A DNA stretch of 64,000 bases from VRUE01 sp963817905 (GCA_963817905.1 CAWFPS010000003.1:1798001-1862000); one strand, 5' to 3'; counted from the first letter of the stretch, positions 37,376 to 46,952 are shown. The notes: a model not told the origin generated them from the letters alone. Made by a program: numbers and translations.

Positions 37376-38122
37376 TCAAAACGGTTGGTCTAGTTCTTTT
37401 GATAGCAGTTTCAACACGATCTTATTTTGTTCAATGGCATTCATTCTAGATTGAAGGGCAACAACCCTTGAATGGCGCCACCAACTTACAAACCCGAGAT
37501 AGTTTTGGGATTTAGCGACTTCTTCGTAATTAAACGGAATAAGGCGTAAGCTCTTAAATTCCTGATTTGGTACCGAGGGTTGTGTTTCAAAAAGTTTTGT
37601 GAACATCGGCCACATGGTTGCCACTCCATTATTCTCTGATACCCGCATTACTTCGGCTATCTGTTCATATTGGCTTTCATACAGATCGATAATGGCCTTT
37701 CTCAGTTCGATAGATTTGATGATTTCTACCCCTTGTGACTTAAGGGTTTCATAGCCTGAGGACTTTTTGATGAAACTAGGCCAATAGGCTACATTTAAAA
37801 AGTGAAAACCAAGGCTGTCATGATATCCTTGGTTCATTTTAAGATTTTCACTTACAATATCGATTGAATTAATAACCGATTTTTCTTCTTCAATTTCCCG
37901 TTCGAATTCCACATTATTATATTCCAGGTTTTCCCTGATTTCCTGCATAATCTCTTGGCTTTTGCCCAATTCTTTCCTGTTTTCGTTCCAATTATTAATT
38001 TGGAGGGCAATCAGGATTCCGATGACAACGAGGATTATTTCTCCACAGGCATAGAGTAGGTATTTACTGAATTTCTTTTCAATAAGTACTTGTTGGCGAA
38101 TATGGCGAAAAAACTTAATCAT
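37376..38122 (-). CDS. DUF6090 family membrane-anchored protein
   Basis: Second copy, 248 residues, with the same start (MIKFFRHIRQQVLIEKKFSKYLLYACGEI), helix and NWNENRKE motif, then YETLKSQGVEIIKSIELRKAI. It shares the fold of its neighbour but the domain sequences have diverged widely, so this is an old duplication. Its intact N-terminus serves as the reference for the insertion in the third copy. Confidence 0.88.
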   Translation of the reverse strand: MIKFFRHIRQQVLIEKKFSKYLLYACGEIILVVIGILIALQINNWNENRKELGKSQEIMQEIRENLEYNNVEFEREIEEEKSVINSIDIVSENLKMNQGYHDSLGFHFLNVAYWPSFIKKSSGYETLKSQGVEIIKSIELRKAIIDLYESQYEQIAEVMRVSENNGVATMWPMFTKLFETQPSVPNQEFKSLRLIPFNYEEVAKSQNYLGFVSWWRHSRVVALQSRMNAIEQNKIVLKLLSKELDQPF

Positions 38123-38234
38123 AGTATCTATTGAACTAGTGGGATATTGTACAACAGGCTGGTGGATTGCACATTGCGTATAAAAATAGCATACTTTTTG
38201 GTTGATAACCGCCCATCAGGTATAAATTTCCTGT

Positions 38235-38627
38235 TTAATTTTCTTTCATAGCACTCAGGGCAAAGGCACCAGCTGCGGCCGTAAAAACAGAATAGTCAAA
38301 GGCCCCTTTAATCCCGGTTGAAAATGTCATTGATAAAGCGAAGACGAGTAATAGAAATCCGCTCAATTTTGCAAAAAGTGCTGTTTTATAACCTACTATC
38401 AATAAAATCGCAAAAATAATCTCGGCGGCGGTGGCTAGAATTCCAAGGGTTGGAATTAGTGCGAGGGGAATCCAAGGATTTATGAGCTGGGTGTAGTTTA
38501 GGAAATTTTCCCAATTTCCCCAAACGGAAACCTCTTTGCCCCAAATTCCGAATCGGTCGGCAACTGCAGATAAAAACCCACATGCGATTGCAAATCGCAA
38601 AAAGAGTGTTATTATTTTATGGTACAT
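38235..38627 (-). CDS. DoxX-like membrane protein
   Basis: 130 residues with four hydrophobic helices, ADRFGIWG after the first helix and AAEIIFAILLIVGYKTALFAKLSGFLLL, as in the DoxX/DoxD-like family. Some DoxX proteins belong to redox or thiol-stress complexes. No specific role can be given. Confidence 0.75.
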   Translation of the reverse strand: MYHKIITLFLRFAIACGFLSAVADRFGIWGKEVSVWGNWENFLNYTQLINPWIPLALIPTLGILATAAEIIFAILLIVGYKTALFAKLSGFLLLVFALSMTFSTGIKGAFDYSVFTAAAGAFALSAMKEN

Positions 38628-38719
38628 AGTATCTTGAGTTTGTGTTCGGTATTTTATGTGTCTCTGGTCAAATGGATTTCACTTGATTTCGTCCATGCTT
38701 GATTATCAGGTGGTAGGAA

Positions 38720-38755
38720 TATTTAGAGTAGGGGAGTGCAAACCCCTAGGTATTA
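38720..38755 (-). repeat. Possible diverged copy of the 3'-flanking repeat
   Basis: TAGGGGAGTGCAAACCCCTA just 3' of the serine hydrolase gene resembles the AGGGGAGGGCAGC part of the better copies at 44.7, 46.3 and 57.6 kb. It is the weakest copy, also a perfect TAGGGG/CCCCTA inverted repeat, and could be a terminator instead. Confidence 0.3.
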
Positions 38756-38771
38756 CCATTCTTTTGAGCCG

Positions 38772-39893
38772 TTATCCTTTTTCGATGGTTTTCATCAAAT
38801 CAAAACACAATACATCGATCAATCCTTTTATGGGATTATTCGTGGCCCCTACATTTGTTAAAATAATCACACTTGATTTATTTAAAGGATTCAGGCCCAT
38901 TGAAGACTTGAAGCCTCCAGTACCCCCATTGTGCCATAAAAATGCATCCTTGGTTTTATTTTTTATAATGTGCCACCCGATTGAAACATCGGTATTTTCA
39001 GTAACCGTGAATGTTTTTTTGGTCATGGCCGCTAGTTCGTTATTCAAGGCATTAAAATTCCATTGGGCATATGTAGACAAGTCACTGACATTGGAAAGAA
39101 TTGCTCCGGCGCCATTCATTTCTGCAAGATCCCAATATGCGGTTGGTTTTCCTTTCCAATTATATCCCGTCACTAATCGGCCTTTGATCGTGGATCTCAT
39201 GGTAGTTGTTTTGCCCATTCCAATGGGCTTTAGTAGCTCATCCTGTAATAAGCTTTCGTAGTCTTTTGAAGTTATTTGACGTAAAGTGTAGCCTAACAAG
39301 GCAACACCTACATTTGAATATTGATATTTTTCTCCAGGTTTACTCTCTAAATCGACTTTTTCAGAAAGATAATTTACAAATTTTTCCTTGTCATATGTTT
39401 TATATGGATTACTAATATCCGCAGAAAATATACTAACGTTTAAATCGCCTGGAAGGCCTGAAGTGTGATTGGCCAATTGCAGGAAGCTAATTTCAGGGTC
39501 TCCTTTAATTTTAAAGTCCAAATACCGATTTATAGGTTCATTCAAACTCTTTATCCGCTTCTCGTTAATGAGGTTAAGTAATAGATGTGCCGTGAACACC
39601 TTGGTCAGGGAACCGATTTCAAAGAAACTTTCAGAATTTTCCGATTTTCTCAACGTGTCGTTCTCCCGCTTCAATCCGAAAAATTTTACGTTCGTAGCGT
39701 CTACGAGCGCAATCGCAAATTCGGAATGATTTGGAAAATCGCGCAGTGTATTCGTTATTAAAGTAGTTTGTTCCGGAGTGAGGTCATTCGTTTTTAGGGA
39801 ATCACCCATAGATGCGGGGGGAATCGTTCGTGTCGCGGAACAGCTAGCTAAAATCAATACGGCTATAACTAAAATATTTTTCATTGGTTTCAT
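38772..39893 (-). CDS. Serine hydrolase, class C beta-lactamase-like lipoprotein
   Basis: A lipobox (VLILASCSA) makes this a lipoprotein of 373 residues. Catalytic motifs of the beta-lactamase/transpeptidase fold are SLTK (Ser95-Lys98), YSN (YQYSNVGVALLGY) and HNG in FLWHNGGTGGF. This points to a D-Ala-D-Ala peptidase or esterase-type enzyme in the periplasm rather than a proven drug-resistance enzyme. Two further paralogues lie at 52.6 and 56 kb. Met4 is an alternative start. Confidence 0.9.
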   Translation of the reverse strand: MKPMKNILVIAVLILASCSATRTIPPASMGDSLKTNDLTPEQTTLITNTLRDFPNHSEFAIALVDATNVKFFGLKRENDTLRKSENSESFFEIGSLTKVFTAHLLLNLINEKRIKSLNEPINRYLDFKIKGDPEISFLQLANHTSGLPGDLNVSIFSADISNPYKTYDKEKFVNYLSEKVDLESKPGEKYQYSNVGVALLGYTLRQITSKDYESLLQDELLKPIGMGKTTTMRSTIKGRLVTGYNWKGKPTAYWDLAEMNGAGAILSNVSDLSTYAQWNFNALNNELAAMTKKTFTVTENTDVSIGWHIIKNKTKDAFLWHNGGTGGFKSSMGLNPLNKSSVIILTNVGATNNPIKGLIDVLCFDLMKTIEKG

Positions 39894-39931
39894 TATTTTA
39901 TGGAACCCTAATGGCCCTTGATGTACCGTAG

Positions 39932-40684
39932 TTAATTTTCTATGCGCTTTAATTCATTCACTATTTTATCTGCTACTGATTTTGTTTTATCGAGCATGTC
40001 TTTCGTATATAGGTTAAAGTTGTTGCTTTCGGCCGCAATATACGATAGGTTGTTAATGAATTCAGTATCTAATTTTAGGGCGTCAAAATCAATCAGGACT
40101 TTGGAATCTACGTTCTCAAGCGTGAATAGTCTTTTGTTGAAAAAGGCAATTGAATTAACATGTATCTCTTTTCTCATTTCAACGGTAGGGATGTTTAACA
40201 AATAGGTTTCATTGTACGGCAAAAGGCTGGCAGACAGGATACTGTCATTTTTTATAATCTCCAACCCTGCGGATTTTAAAGCTTCGTAGGCCATTTTTCT
40301 TGGTAAAAAAACATCCTATCTGCTATTCATTCCATAATAGGTTTCTAGGGAATCATCCTATACCGAATACCTGTCTTTTAAAATCCCTAGCAATTTGGTG
40401 TTGTTCCTCGAGGCGGTGAGGGAATCATTTGAGTATACGGTTTTTATTTTTGATGCATTATAAATTAAATCCTCTTTTAGATTTCTCAATGTTACTATTT
40501 CCAATAGGGAAGCTTTTCGATTTTCATTCCAATTGTTTATTTGCAAGGCGATTAAAATCCCAATAACTACCAGGAGAATCTCTCCGAAAGCGTACCTCGG
40601 ATATTTGCTGAACTTGCCTGCCCGTCCGTCAGGCGGGTTATCGGTCAAGGTTTCGTGGCGAATATTTTTAAAGAATTTTATCAT
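39932..40684 (-). pseudogene. DUF6090 family gene with two in-frame TAG stops
   Basis: Third copy: it starts MIKFFKNIRHETLTD and carries the family helix and NWNENRKA. The frame is interrupted by TAG at 40360-40358 and again at 40318-40316, and goes on in the same frame with sensible sequence between (DDSLETYYGMN) and after (PRKMAYEALKSAGLEIIKND) to 39932. Each TAG is one C-to-T step from CAG (Gln). Reading through gives 250 residues, like its two paralogues. An 8-residue insertion (NPPDGRAG) relative to them comes from a palindromic repeat. It is probably dead. Confidence 0.85.
40617..40637. repeat. Palindromic repeat inserted in a coding frame
   Basis: CCTGCC and GGCGGG arms (one wobble pair) around 9 bases encode part of NPPDGRAGK on the minus strand. 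The two intact DUF6090 paralogues lack these residues at this place, so the repeat appears to have been inserted in frame. Confidence 0.65.
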
Positions 40685-40792
40685 CGTTTCGTTCGTTGCT
40701 TTGCAAAGTGCTCTTTAAAAATTAAATGGGTTTCTAGAACTTCCAACAACATTGGGAGTGGGCATATGATCCATAAATGGGTTCACCTTTAA

Positions 40793-41335
40793 TTATTGGG
40801 TACTGAATTTCCCTTCGGTAATTTCAATTATGGTCCCATCCTGATCCATTAGTTTCCCTTGAAAAGTACCCCGTATTGCCTTGCCATCCGGCGTATGTAT
40901 GGCGGTTAAGGCATCAATTGATTCGATGGTGACAGTAAATGGCGTCCCCGTTTTTTTAACCTCGTACATTTTAGTGCCATTCATAATTCCTGCTCCATTT
41001 TTAGAAGTGCCCTTTATGGTATAGGTCCCAATATTTTCAACATTATCGATAGTAATCGAGATGATTCCTGTTGGGGTCTTGCCCCAAATATTCACTTCTT
41101 TTTTAGCAGGTGCAAACAGGATCATGGTACCTGGGTAGGCTGCCTTGAGCGGGATACCATCTACTTTGCAGGTTAAATATCCGCCCTCGGAATGTGCGGA
41201 CTCCGATTTTTGCGTTTCCAAGAGGTTTTCGGCACGGGCGGCATTTTGTCGTGTTGGTTCGGATGTACCATTCTTATGTAGAAAACTAGAGATAAGTACA
41301 AAAAGGATAGCGGGGGTGATGAATGCGATTTTCAT
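40793..41335 (-). CDS. Exported DUF6252-like protein
   Basis: 180 residues with an N-terminal hydrophobic export signal (MKIAFITPAILFVLISSFL). The mature part begins around GGYLTCKVDGIPLKAAYPG and has the alternating strands and the end GTFQGKLMDQDGTIIEITEGKF typical of DUF6252 and related flavobacterial lipocalin-like proteins. A TATATTTA box lies about 30 bases upstream. The function is unknown. Confidence 0.65.
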   Translation of the reverse strand: MKIAFITPAILFVLISSFLHKNGTSEPTRQNAARAENLLETQKSESAHSEGGYLTCKVDGIPLKAAYPGTMILFAPAKKEVNIWGKTPTGIISITIDNVENIGTYTIKGTSKNGAGIMNGTKMYEVKKTGTPFTVTIESIDALTAIHTPDGKAIRGTFQGKLMDQDGTIIEITEGKFSTQ

Positions 41336-41619
41336 GAGTTAACGGGATTAGAATGCTATTCTAAATATACTATTTTTTAGGGTTGAGGGAATTAAAATAG
41401 GTGGTATTTAGCGCATAAAGAATACTAGAAGATACGGTTCGTAACCCGAGGTGCTCGGCATAAGGTTGTGGTCAGTGTATGGCCGTGAATGTGGGGGTGC
41501 TGGGTTTTTAATCCGTACAGATGATTTTACAAGCTACAAAATGCTTTAAATTTCCAAAAACCGACTGTTTGTTTTGTGAGTAGCCGGCTGAAATAGGTAG
41601 TCTAGCGGAAGGCTATTTT

Positions 41620-42339
41620 TTAGCGAATGACATTTAATTGATATACCCAATAGTAGGTATTTGCTTTCAATACCCATTGTTTATTTAATTTTTCTAGATA
41701 GTTAACTAACATGGGATATGGATCGACCGCATTAAATTTTTCAACAAATGATTCATAAATAATCGAATCGCCTAACATCGTATGTGCTAAATTATTTGCA
41801 CTAATGGTGAACTTGATTTGATCTATTTTAGAATCTACTTTTTTAAAATTAAGGGTACCGTCAAAATTTGTTTGATAGTCATAGTTTGAAGGTATTTCTT
41901 CAATTTTAATAGCAAAATGGGCTAAAACATCCTCTAGAAGCACCTTGAAATCATAGATCAGTATGATTGCTTGGTTACGGCAAACCCTTTGAAGTTCTTC
42001 TATTAAGACATTCGATTTTGCATAAAACAAGGAGCCTGCAAAGGTAACCAGGTCAATACTGGTATTTGGCAAGGGAATTGAATTTCCCGTACCTTGAAGA
42101 TAGGTTACCTTGTCATGGGCATTCGCTTTTTTCAGCATGGCATCGCTTGGCTCAACGCCATAAATATTTGTACAGTAAGGTGCTAAGGCGATTGTTGAAA
42201 TGCCGGTACCACAACCGAGGTCCAACCCATTTTCAAATTTTTTCCCAGTAGGAATGCTTTCTTTTAAGATCAGTTCATGAAGCGGGGGTCGGTACGACGC
42301 ATAATGATACGCCGTATTTTTAGTGTATTTTTCTTCCAT
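41620..42339 (-). CDS. Class I SAM-dependent methyltransferase
   Basis: 239 residues with motif I LDLGCGTGISTIAL, motif II YGVEPSDAMLKKA and FAGSLFYAKS, in the Methyltransf_11 style. No membrane segment. The acceptor is unknown. It has no obvious operon partner. Confidence 0.9.
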   Translation of the reverse strand: MEEKYTKNTAYHYASYRPPLHELILKESIPTGKKFENGLDLGCGTGISTIALAPYCTNIYGVEPSDAMLKKANAHDKVTYLQGTGNSIPLPNTSIDLVTFAGSLFYAKSNVLIEELQRVCRNQAIILIYDFKVLLEDVLAHFAIKIEEIPSNYDYQTNFDGTLNFKKVDSKIDQIKFTISANNLAHTMLGDSIIYESFVEKFNAVDPYPMLVNYLEKLNKQWVLKANTYYWVYQLNVIR

Positions 42340-42439
42340 GAAAAGAAAGTTGCTCAGGATATGATAATTTTATTTACAATGATTCGGCTCATATGCATTT
42401 GAGTATGTAAGCACCAGAATTCACATTTCTTACCAGCAA

Positions 42440-42451
42440 TGTTGGGTGCTG
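42440..42451 (-). repeat. attC-like half site 3' of the M13 peptidase gene
   Basis: On the gene strand CAGCACCCAACATTG contains ACCCAAC, which fits the integron R'' core RYYYAAC, about 30 bases after the stop of the peptidase gene. The same 12 bases (CAGCACCCAACA) occur at 48743-48754. No matching GTTRRRY core was found nearby. Confidence 0.3.
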
Positions 42452-42481
42452 TTTAATAACCCATTTTGTAGTACCGAGCTG

Positions 42482-44494
42482 CTACCAAACCGATATACGA
42501 TCCTGTTCAGGGACATACATTTTATCCCCGGGTTGAATATCGAATGCCGGGTAGAAAGCGGGGGTATTCATCAGCGGACCATTAACTCGCCACATTGGCG
42601 GGGAATGCGGATTGTTATTGATCCACAGCCGCAGATACTCATCCTTCATTTTAACTCTCCAAATCCTAGCTACTGATAAAAAGAAACGTTGGTCAGGGGT
42701 AAAGCCGTCAATTTTTGTATTATCCTGTCCTTCTGGGGTCATTTTAAAGGCATCATAGGCAACCGCCACTCCGCTGACATCTGCCGTATTCTCACCAACA
42801 GTCATGGCACCCTTGACATGCAAGGTATCCAACACGGTAAATGTGCTATACAGGTCGATAACCTGCTGGGTCCTTGCCTTAAACTTTTCGTAATCCTCTT
42901 TCGTCCACCAGTTTTTCACATTGCCATCCTTATCGTACTGCGCACCTTGGTCATCAAAGGTATGGGTTAGCTCATGCCCAATGACCATACCGATACCGCC
43001 ATAGTTTAGGGCGTCATCAGCTTCGTTATCGAAATACGGGGGCTGTAATATACCTGCCGGAAATACGATTTCATTCCCCGAAGGGTTATTATAAGCAGTC
43101 ACAGTGGAAGGTGTTGTGAACCACTCACTTTTATCTACTGGCTGACCTAATTTGGCCAATTCTTCTTGATATTCGGCTCCCGAAGCCGATAGTATGTTCG
43201 CAAAATAGTTATCTCGTATGATAGACACGTTATCGTAGTTTTTCCAGGTATCCGGATATCCGATTTTCTTGGTGATGGCAGCCAACTTTTCTTTGGCTTT
43301 TTGTTTGGTACTATCACTCATCCAGTTTAACTTATCGATTCTTGCGCCATATGCTTTTTGCAAGTTGTTCACCAGGTCTAGCATCCGCTTCTTGGCAGAT
43401 TCAGGAAAGTATTTCTTTACATAAAGCTGTCCCAAAGCATCCCCTAGCAAATTATCAACCGTACTGGCCATGCTCTCACCGCGTGATTTTTGAACGGCTT
43501 GCCCAGAAAGTACTTTGGTGAATTCGAATTGTGCATCCACGAATGGTTTACTCAGGTTCCCAGCATACGTACGCATAGAATTGGCTATCAAATAAATTTT
43601 CCAGTCTGCAAGGGGTATCGATGGTAAGAGTTGGTTCAACTTTTCATAATATGCAGGTTGCCCAACATCGATAGAATCCGTTTGGGCTCCGAGGTCAAGC
43701 AGCAACTGCTGCCATCTAATAGCCGGTTGCTGTTTCTCAAGATCGGTCACCGCCAACATATTGTAATTGGCCTTCACATCCCGAAGTTCAACGCGGGTTC
43801 TGTGTGAAGCAGCAAGTTGTTTGTCGATGTCGTAGACCAGCGCTGCATTTTTTGCCGCAACGGTGGTATTGGCACCAGTCAGTTCAAAAAGGGTAGTCAT
43901 GTATTTTTTATACGCTTCCTGTATGCCGAGCGTTGAAGGGTCGGTTTTAAAATAATAGTCCCTGTCGGGCAGACCGAGCCCAGTCTGATAGGCATGTATA
44001 ATATTCATACTGCTGTTTTTGTCATCGGGCCCAATTCTAAAGCGCACGAGGGACGTATTATAAACTTTTGATTCCTCGGCAAGGAACTTCATTAAAGAAG
44101 GGATATCCTGGATGGTTTCAATGCGCGAGCGTATTGGCTCGATAGGTTTAAATCCTTTTTGTTCTATGATAGCGGTATCCATACCCGAGGCATAAAAGTC
44201 CCCAACTTTTTGCTCAATGCTGCCCAGCGGATTTTTATTTTTTGAGATACTGTCCAGCAAGCCCTGTAGGCGCATCCTTTGGGGGTAATTCATGAACATA
44301 TAGGTACCTACTCCTGCCTGGGTCGAAGGTATTTTGACGGAATCATACCAAATGCCATTTACATACCGGAAAAAATTATCCCCGGGTCGGAGTGTAGGGT
44401 CTATCCCCGTTATCAGTACTTTTTTATCTTCCGGCTGTTTTGTGCATGCCTGTAGGGAGAGAAGCACCAAGGAAAGGATTATAATATTTTTCAT
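42482..44494 (-). CDS. M13-family zinc metallopeptidase, lipoprotein
   Basis: ATG 44494 gives a lipoprotein start (MKNIIILSLVLLSLQACTK), 670 residues in all. It is a neprilysin/PepO-type M13 peptidase with VIGHELTHTFDDQGAQ (HExxH), the third-ligand motif GENTADVSG about 60 residues later, and the usual C-terminal Trp (DRISVW). It likely degrades oligopeptides in the periplasm or at the surface. An ATG at 44509 is an alternative start. It is intact. Confidence 0.95.
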   Translation of the reverse strand: MKNIIILSLVLLSLQACTKQPEDKKVLITGIDPTLRPGDNFFRYVNGIWYDSVKIPSTQAGVGTYMFMNYPQRMRLQGLLDSISKNKNPLGSIEQKVGDFYASGMDTAIIEQKGFKPIEPIRSRIETIQDIPSLMKFLAEESKVYNTSLVRFRIGPDDKNSSMNIIHAYQTGLGLPDRDYYFKTDPSTLGIQEAYKKYMTTLFELTGANTTVAAKNAALVYDIDKQLAASHRTRVELRDVKANYNMLAVTDLEKQQPAIRWQQLLLDLGAQTDSIDVGQPAYYEKLNQLLPSIPLADWKIYLIANSMRTYAGNLSKPFVDAQFEFTKVLSGQAVQKSRGESMASTVDNLLGDALGQLYVKKYFPESAKKRMLDLVNNLQKAYGARIDKLNWMSDSTKQKAKEKLAAITKKIGYPDTWKNYDNVSIIRDNYFANILSASGAEYQEELAKLGQPVDKSEWFTTPSTVTAYNNPSGNEIVFPAGILQPPYFDNEADDALNYGGIGMVIGHELTHTFDDQGAQYDKDGNVKNWWTKEDYEKFKARTQQVIDLYSTFTVLDTLHVKGAMTVGENTADVSGVAVAYDAFKMTPEGQDNTKIDGFTPDQRFFLSVARIWRVKMKDEYLRLWINNNPHSPPMWRVNGPLMNTPAFYPAFDIQPGDKMYVPEQDRISVW

Positions 44495-44707
44495 AGATAG
44501 GATATTCATATTAAAGATGGGTTAGTGAACTGATTGAGCTACGTATTCTTTGTATGGCATGTTATTCGTATTCATTTTTTACCTACAGCAATACACCCAG
44601 TCGGAATAGTCTGTTTTTTTATGAGGCATGCATACATTTGGGCTATGATAGCGTACTGATTCCTGATAGTTAAAGTGACCGTTCGGTTTTTCGCTTTAGA
44701 AATTCGG

Positions 44708-44760
44708 TTATAAAAGTAATAATTTAATGGTTAGGGGAAAGAGCGCTATGAATTAAAGCC
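44708..44760 (-). repeat. Degenerate 3'-flanking repeat, copy 2
   Basis: Plus strand TTATAAAAGTAATAATTTAA...TAGGGGAAAGAGCGCTATGA is clearly related to the copy at 57602-57660. It ends 37 bases from the stop of the alpha/beta hydrolase gene. Confidence 0.6.
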
Positions 44761-44796
44761 AATTTTTGTAGGAAATTATTGTTTGGCGATCTAAAA

Positions 44797-45618
44797 TTAA
44801 AGATTGGAGCGAATACTCCGGATAATTAAAGAAGGAACATCATTTTGAATATAATGTCTCGATTGTGGAACCATTTTATGAATTGCCTTGGGCATTGATT
44901 TTAGCCATAAATTATGCGATGCTTCTTTTACTTGTAACTCCTCCACACTGCATGGAAATTCAGGATTAATCCTGGTTGCCGTAAATAAAACAACAGGAAT
45001 TTTTGAATTTAGTTTTATACTGTCAGAAATTGCAGCAGCTTGATTTACATATTTAAGTTCTTCTTTTTGCGCTTGGTTGAATTCAGGAAGATACTGTTGA
45101 AGTGCTTTTTCCCGTTTCTGCCACATCGAATCAGGCACTTTTGATTTTAAAATTTCCTCGTTGTAACCAGGGTCAATAAAAATTAGTGCTTTTAGATTCT
45201 TTGGATAGCGAAAAGCATACTCCTTTACAATTTGGCAACCAAGGGAATGCCCTACAAGGATAAAGGGTGTCGCTACCTTGGTGGCACGAATCACTTTGTT
45301 TAACTCTTTGGTAATCGAAAGCAAGTCTTTTTTTTCATTATTGTAGGGCGACTTTCCTAATCCTGAGCGGTCATAACTTAACGTTAATGCGAAAGTAGAA
45401 ACACTATCCTGAACTAGCTGCCAGGTGGAATGATCTTCTCCAAGTCCTGATACAAAAATTACTGGAACTTTACCTTTTCCTTGTCGATGGTAAAAAATTT
45501 TAGATTTTTTTATAATTACAAAATCATCAACCGTGTTTTCCTTGCTAAGTGCTTGTGTATAGCCCTTATACGAAAACAATGAATACAATAATACGAATAT
45601 TAAAAGGACACTTTTCAT
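44797..45618 (-). CDS. Secreted alpha/beta hydrolase
   Basis: 273 residues with a signal peptide (cut near GYTQ). The hydrolase fold shows VPVIFVSGLGEDHSTW (oxyanion region), SYDRSGLGKS, the nucleophile elbow GHSLG with Ser125, a DPGYNEE acid region and a C-terminal His in SRHYIQND. It is probably a periplasmic esterase. The repeat copy downstream lies close to its stop. Confidence 0.88.
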   Translation of the reverse strand: MKSVLLIFVLLYSLFSYKGYTQALSKENTVDDFVIIKKSKIFYHRQGKGKVPVIFVSGLGEDHSTWQLVQDSVSTFALTLSYDRSGLGKSPYNNEKKDLLSITKELNKVIRATKVATPFILVGHSLGCQIVKEYAFRYPKNLKALIFIDPGYNEEILKSKVPDSMWQKREKALQQYLPEFNQAQKEELKYVNQAAAISDSIKLNSKIPVVLFTATRINPEFPCSVEELQVKEASHNLWLKSMPKAIHKMVPQSRHYIQNDVPSLIIRSIRSNL

Positions 45619-45748
45619 GATTATGTTTCTTACCCGACGAGTGATACTTTTAATTGTTACATACTATCAATTGGTTTTTTCAGAAAGAAAATTGTAAAAT
45701 TATAGACATAGGTTCGTGTATGTTCGTGTGATCGATCTAGCCACGAAT

Positions 45749-45790
45749 AGTTCTAAAAGGGCATGAATAGCTTCCGATAATTTTTGGGAT
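45749..45790 (-). repeat. Degenerate 3'-flanking repeat, weak copy
   Basis: TTCTAAAAGGGCATGAATAG followed by CTTCCGATAATTTTTGGG resembles the other copies in part (AAAAG, GGGCA, TGAATA). It lies 30 bases 3' of the DUF6326 gene. Confidence 0.3.
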
Positions 45791-45819
45791 TCGTAGTTAG
45801 TGGTGAGGAGCAATTGATT

Positions 45820-46212
45820 TCAAGCACTTTCCGGGTCTTTCCAATTCCAGGCGAGCCATCCAATATAAACGGTCGTTGCTATTTCCACACAACTAAAAAA
45901 GAGGTAGTGCATTGTAAAATCACCACTTAACAAGGTTCCTGCCTGAATGAACGTAAAAGCAATTCCGCCGACTATATTAAACCAACGGTTTAAAGGCTGC
46001 TTTAAAACCCTTGATAGGACGATCATCACCATGGCAATTTCCATAATGATCGCAAAAGTGAGCAAGAACCCTTGTGTAAGCTCCATGCCTCCGGCATGAC
46101 CGGTTAAAAACTGATTGAGATCGGGAGCATGAAATAGCGTAAATACATCGCAAAATATGTAATTTACGGTCACAAATATCCATAATGTTGATAGCAGTAC
46201 TTTTTTGTTCAT
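45820..46212 (-). CDS. DUF6326-like membrane protein
   Basis: 130 residues with four helices; the first is LLSTLWIFVTVNYIFCDVFTLF. HAGGMELTQGFLLTFAIIMEIAMVMIVLSRVL and ISGDFTMHYLFF-like later segments match the DUF6326 pattern. Function unknown. Confidence 0.7.
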   Translation of the reverse strand: MNKKVLLSTLWIFVTVNYIFCDVFTLFHAPDLNQFLTGHAGGMELTQGFLLTFAIIMEIAMVMIVLSRVLKQPLNRWFNIVGGIAFTFIQAGTLLSGDFTMHYLFFSCVEIATTVYIGWLAWNWKDPESA

Positions 46213-46298
46213 CTATTTTTATTTGATAATTCAATGATGCACGACGATCTAGGCTATTACGTAGAGCCATCGTTGTGCTTTCGTTATTTATTTATTCT

Positions 46299-46350
46299 AA
46301 ATTTAAAGTTTAGGGGAGGGCAGCGGTGAATTATAGGCATTGTCGGTTTT
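46299..46350 (-). repeat. Degenerate 3'-flanking repeat, copy 3
   Basis: TTTAGGGGAGGGCAGCGGTG followed by AATTATAGGC matches the core of the copies at 44.7 and 57.6 kb, with a shorter spacer to the TAAAG box. It lies 6 bases 3' of the Fic protein gene. Confidence 0.55.
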
Positions 46351-46355
46351 CGTAA

Positions 46356-46952
46356 TTAGTTCATGGCAAATTTTATCAAAGGCTTTATGTTTCCATTGTC
46401 AGCCCGTTTTAATGCTGCAATATATTCTTTTCTTTTTTCACTAGCTTTCACCATATTCGACTTGTGCCAACTGAAAACTTCTTTTCCGAAAATGGATTCT
46501 ATTATTATATCTGCCATCATTCTTGAGTGCCTACCATTACCATTCGGAAAACAATGAATTGATACTATTCTATGTTTAAATCTGATAGCAATTTCTTCTG
46601 GCGAATACGTTTTGTTTTCTATCCAATATTTGGTGTCATCAAGAAGGTTTTTTAACTCAATACCAATCTGTGCCCACTTTATTCCAATGTTTCGATCCGT
46701 TTTTCTAAAATCCCCTGCCCATTTCCAAACATCTCCATACATTTTTTTGTGCAAGTCTTTTATGAATTTTTCAGTTAATATTCTCTCTTGCTTTAAATGG
46801 GTATGAATAGTCCACTCAACGGCCTTTTCGATATTGAGTTGTTCAAATTCATCCAGTTCCCATTGAGTTGTAATCGACTTTATTTTCAGACCTTCCTTTT
46901 CTACTTCATCTAAAGGTGTTTGGCCATCTGTATATTGTAATTCTAATCCCAT
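46356..46952 (-). CDS. Mobile mystery protein B (Fic domain)
   Basis: 198 residues with the Fic core HCFPNGNGRHSR at 133-144, which fits the active HxFxxGNGRxxR pattern except Cys for Pro. Fic proteins transfer AMP or a related group to target proteins. The start (MGLELQYTDGQTPLDEVEKEGL) and the length identify mobile mystery protein B. Its start overlaps the stop of the HTH protein gene by 10 bases, so the two are coupled. It probably forms a toxin-antitoxin-like pair; no inhibitory helix motif ([S/T]xxxE[G/N]) was identified with certainty. Confidence 0.92.
   Translation of the reverse strand: MGLELQYTDGQTPLDEVEKEGLKIKSITTQWELDEFEQLNIEKAVEWTIHTHLKQERILTEKFIKDLHKKMYGDVWKWAGDFRKTDRNIGIKWAQIGIELKNLLDDTKYWIENKTYSPEEIAIRFKHRIVSIHCFPNGNGRHSRMMADIIIESIFGKEVFSWHKSNMVKASEKRKEYIAALKRADNGNIKPLIKFAMN

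Noticed and set aside
40316..40360. Recoding of TAG as an amino acid
   Set aside because: Other genes in the window use TAG as a normal stop (for example the porin gene), and no suppressor system is visible.
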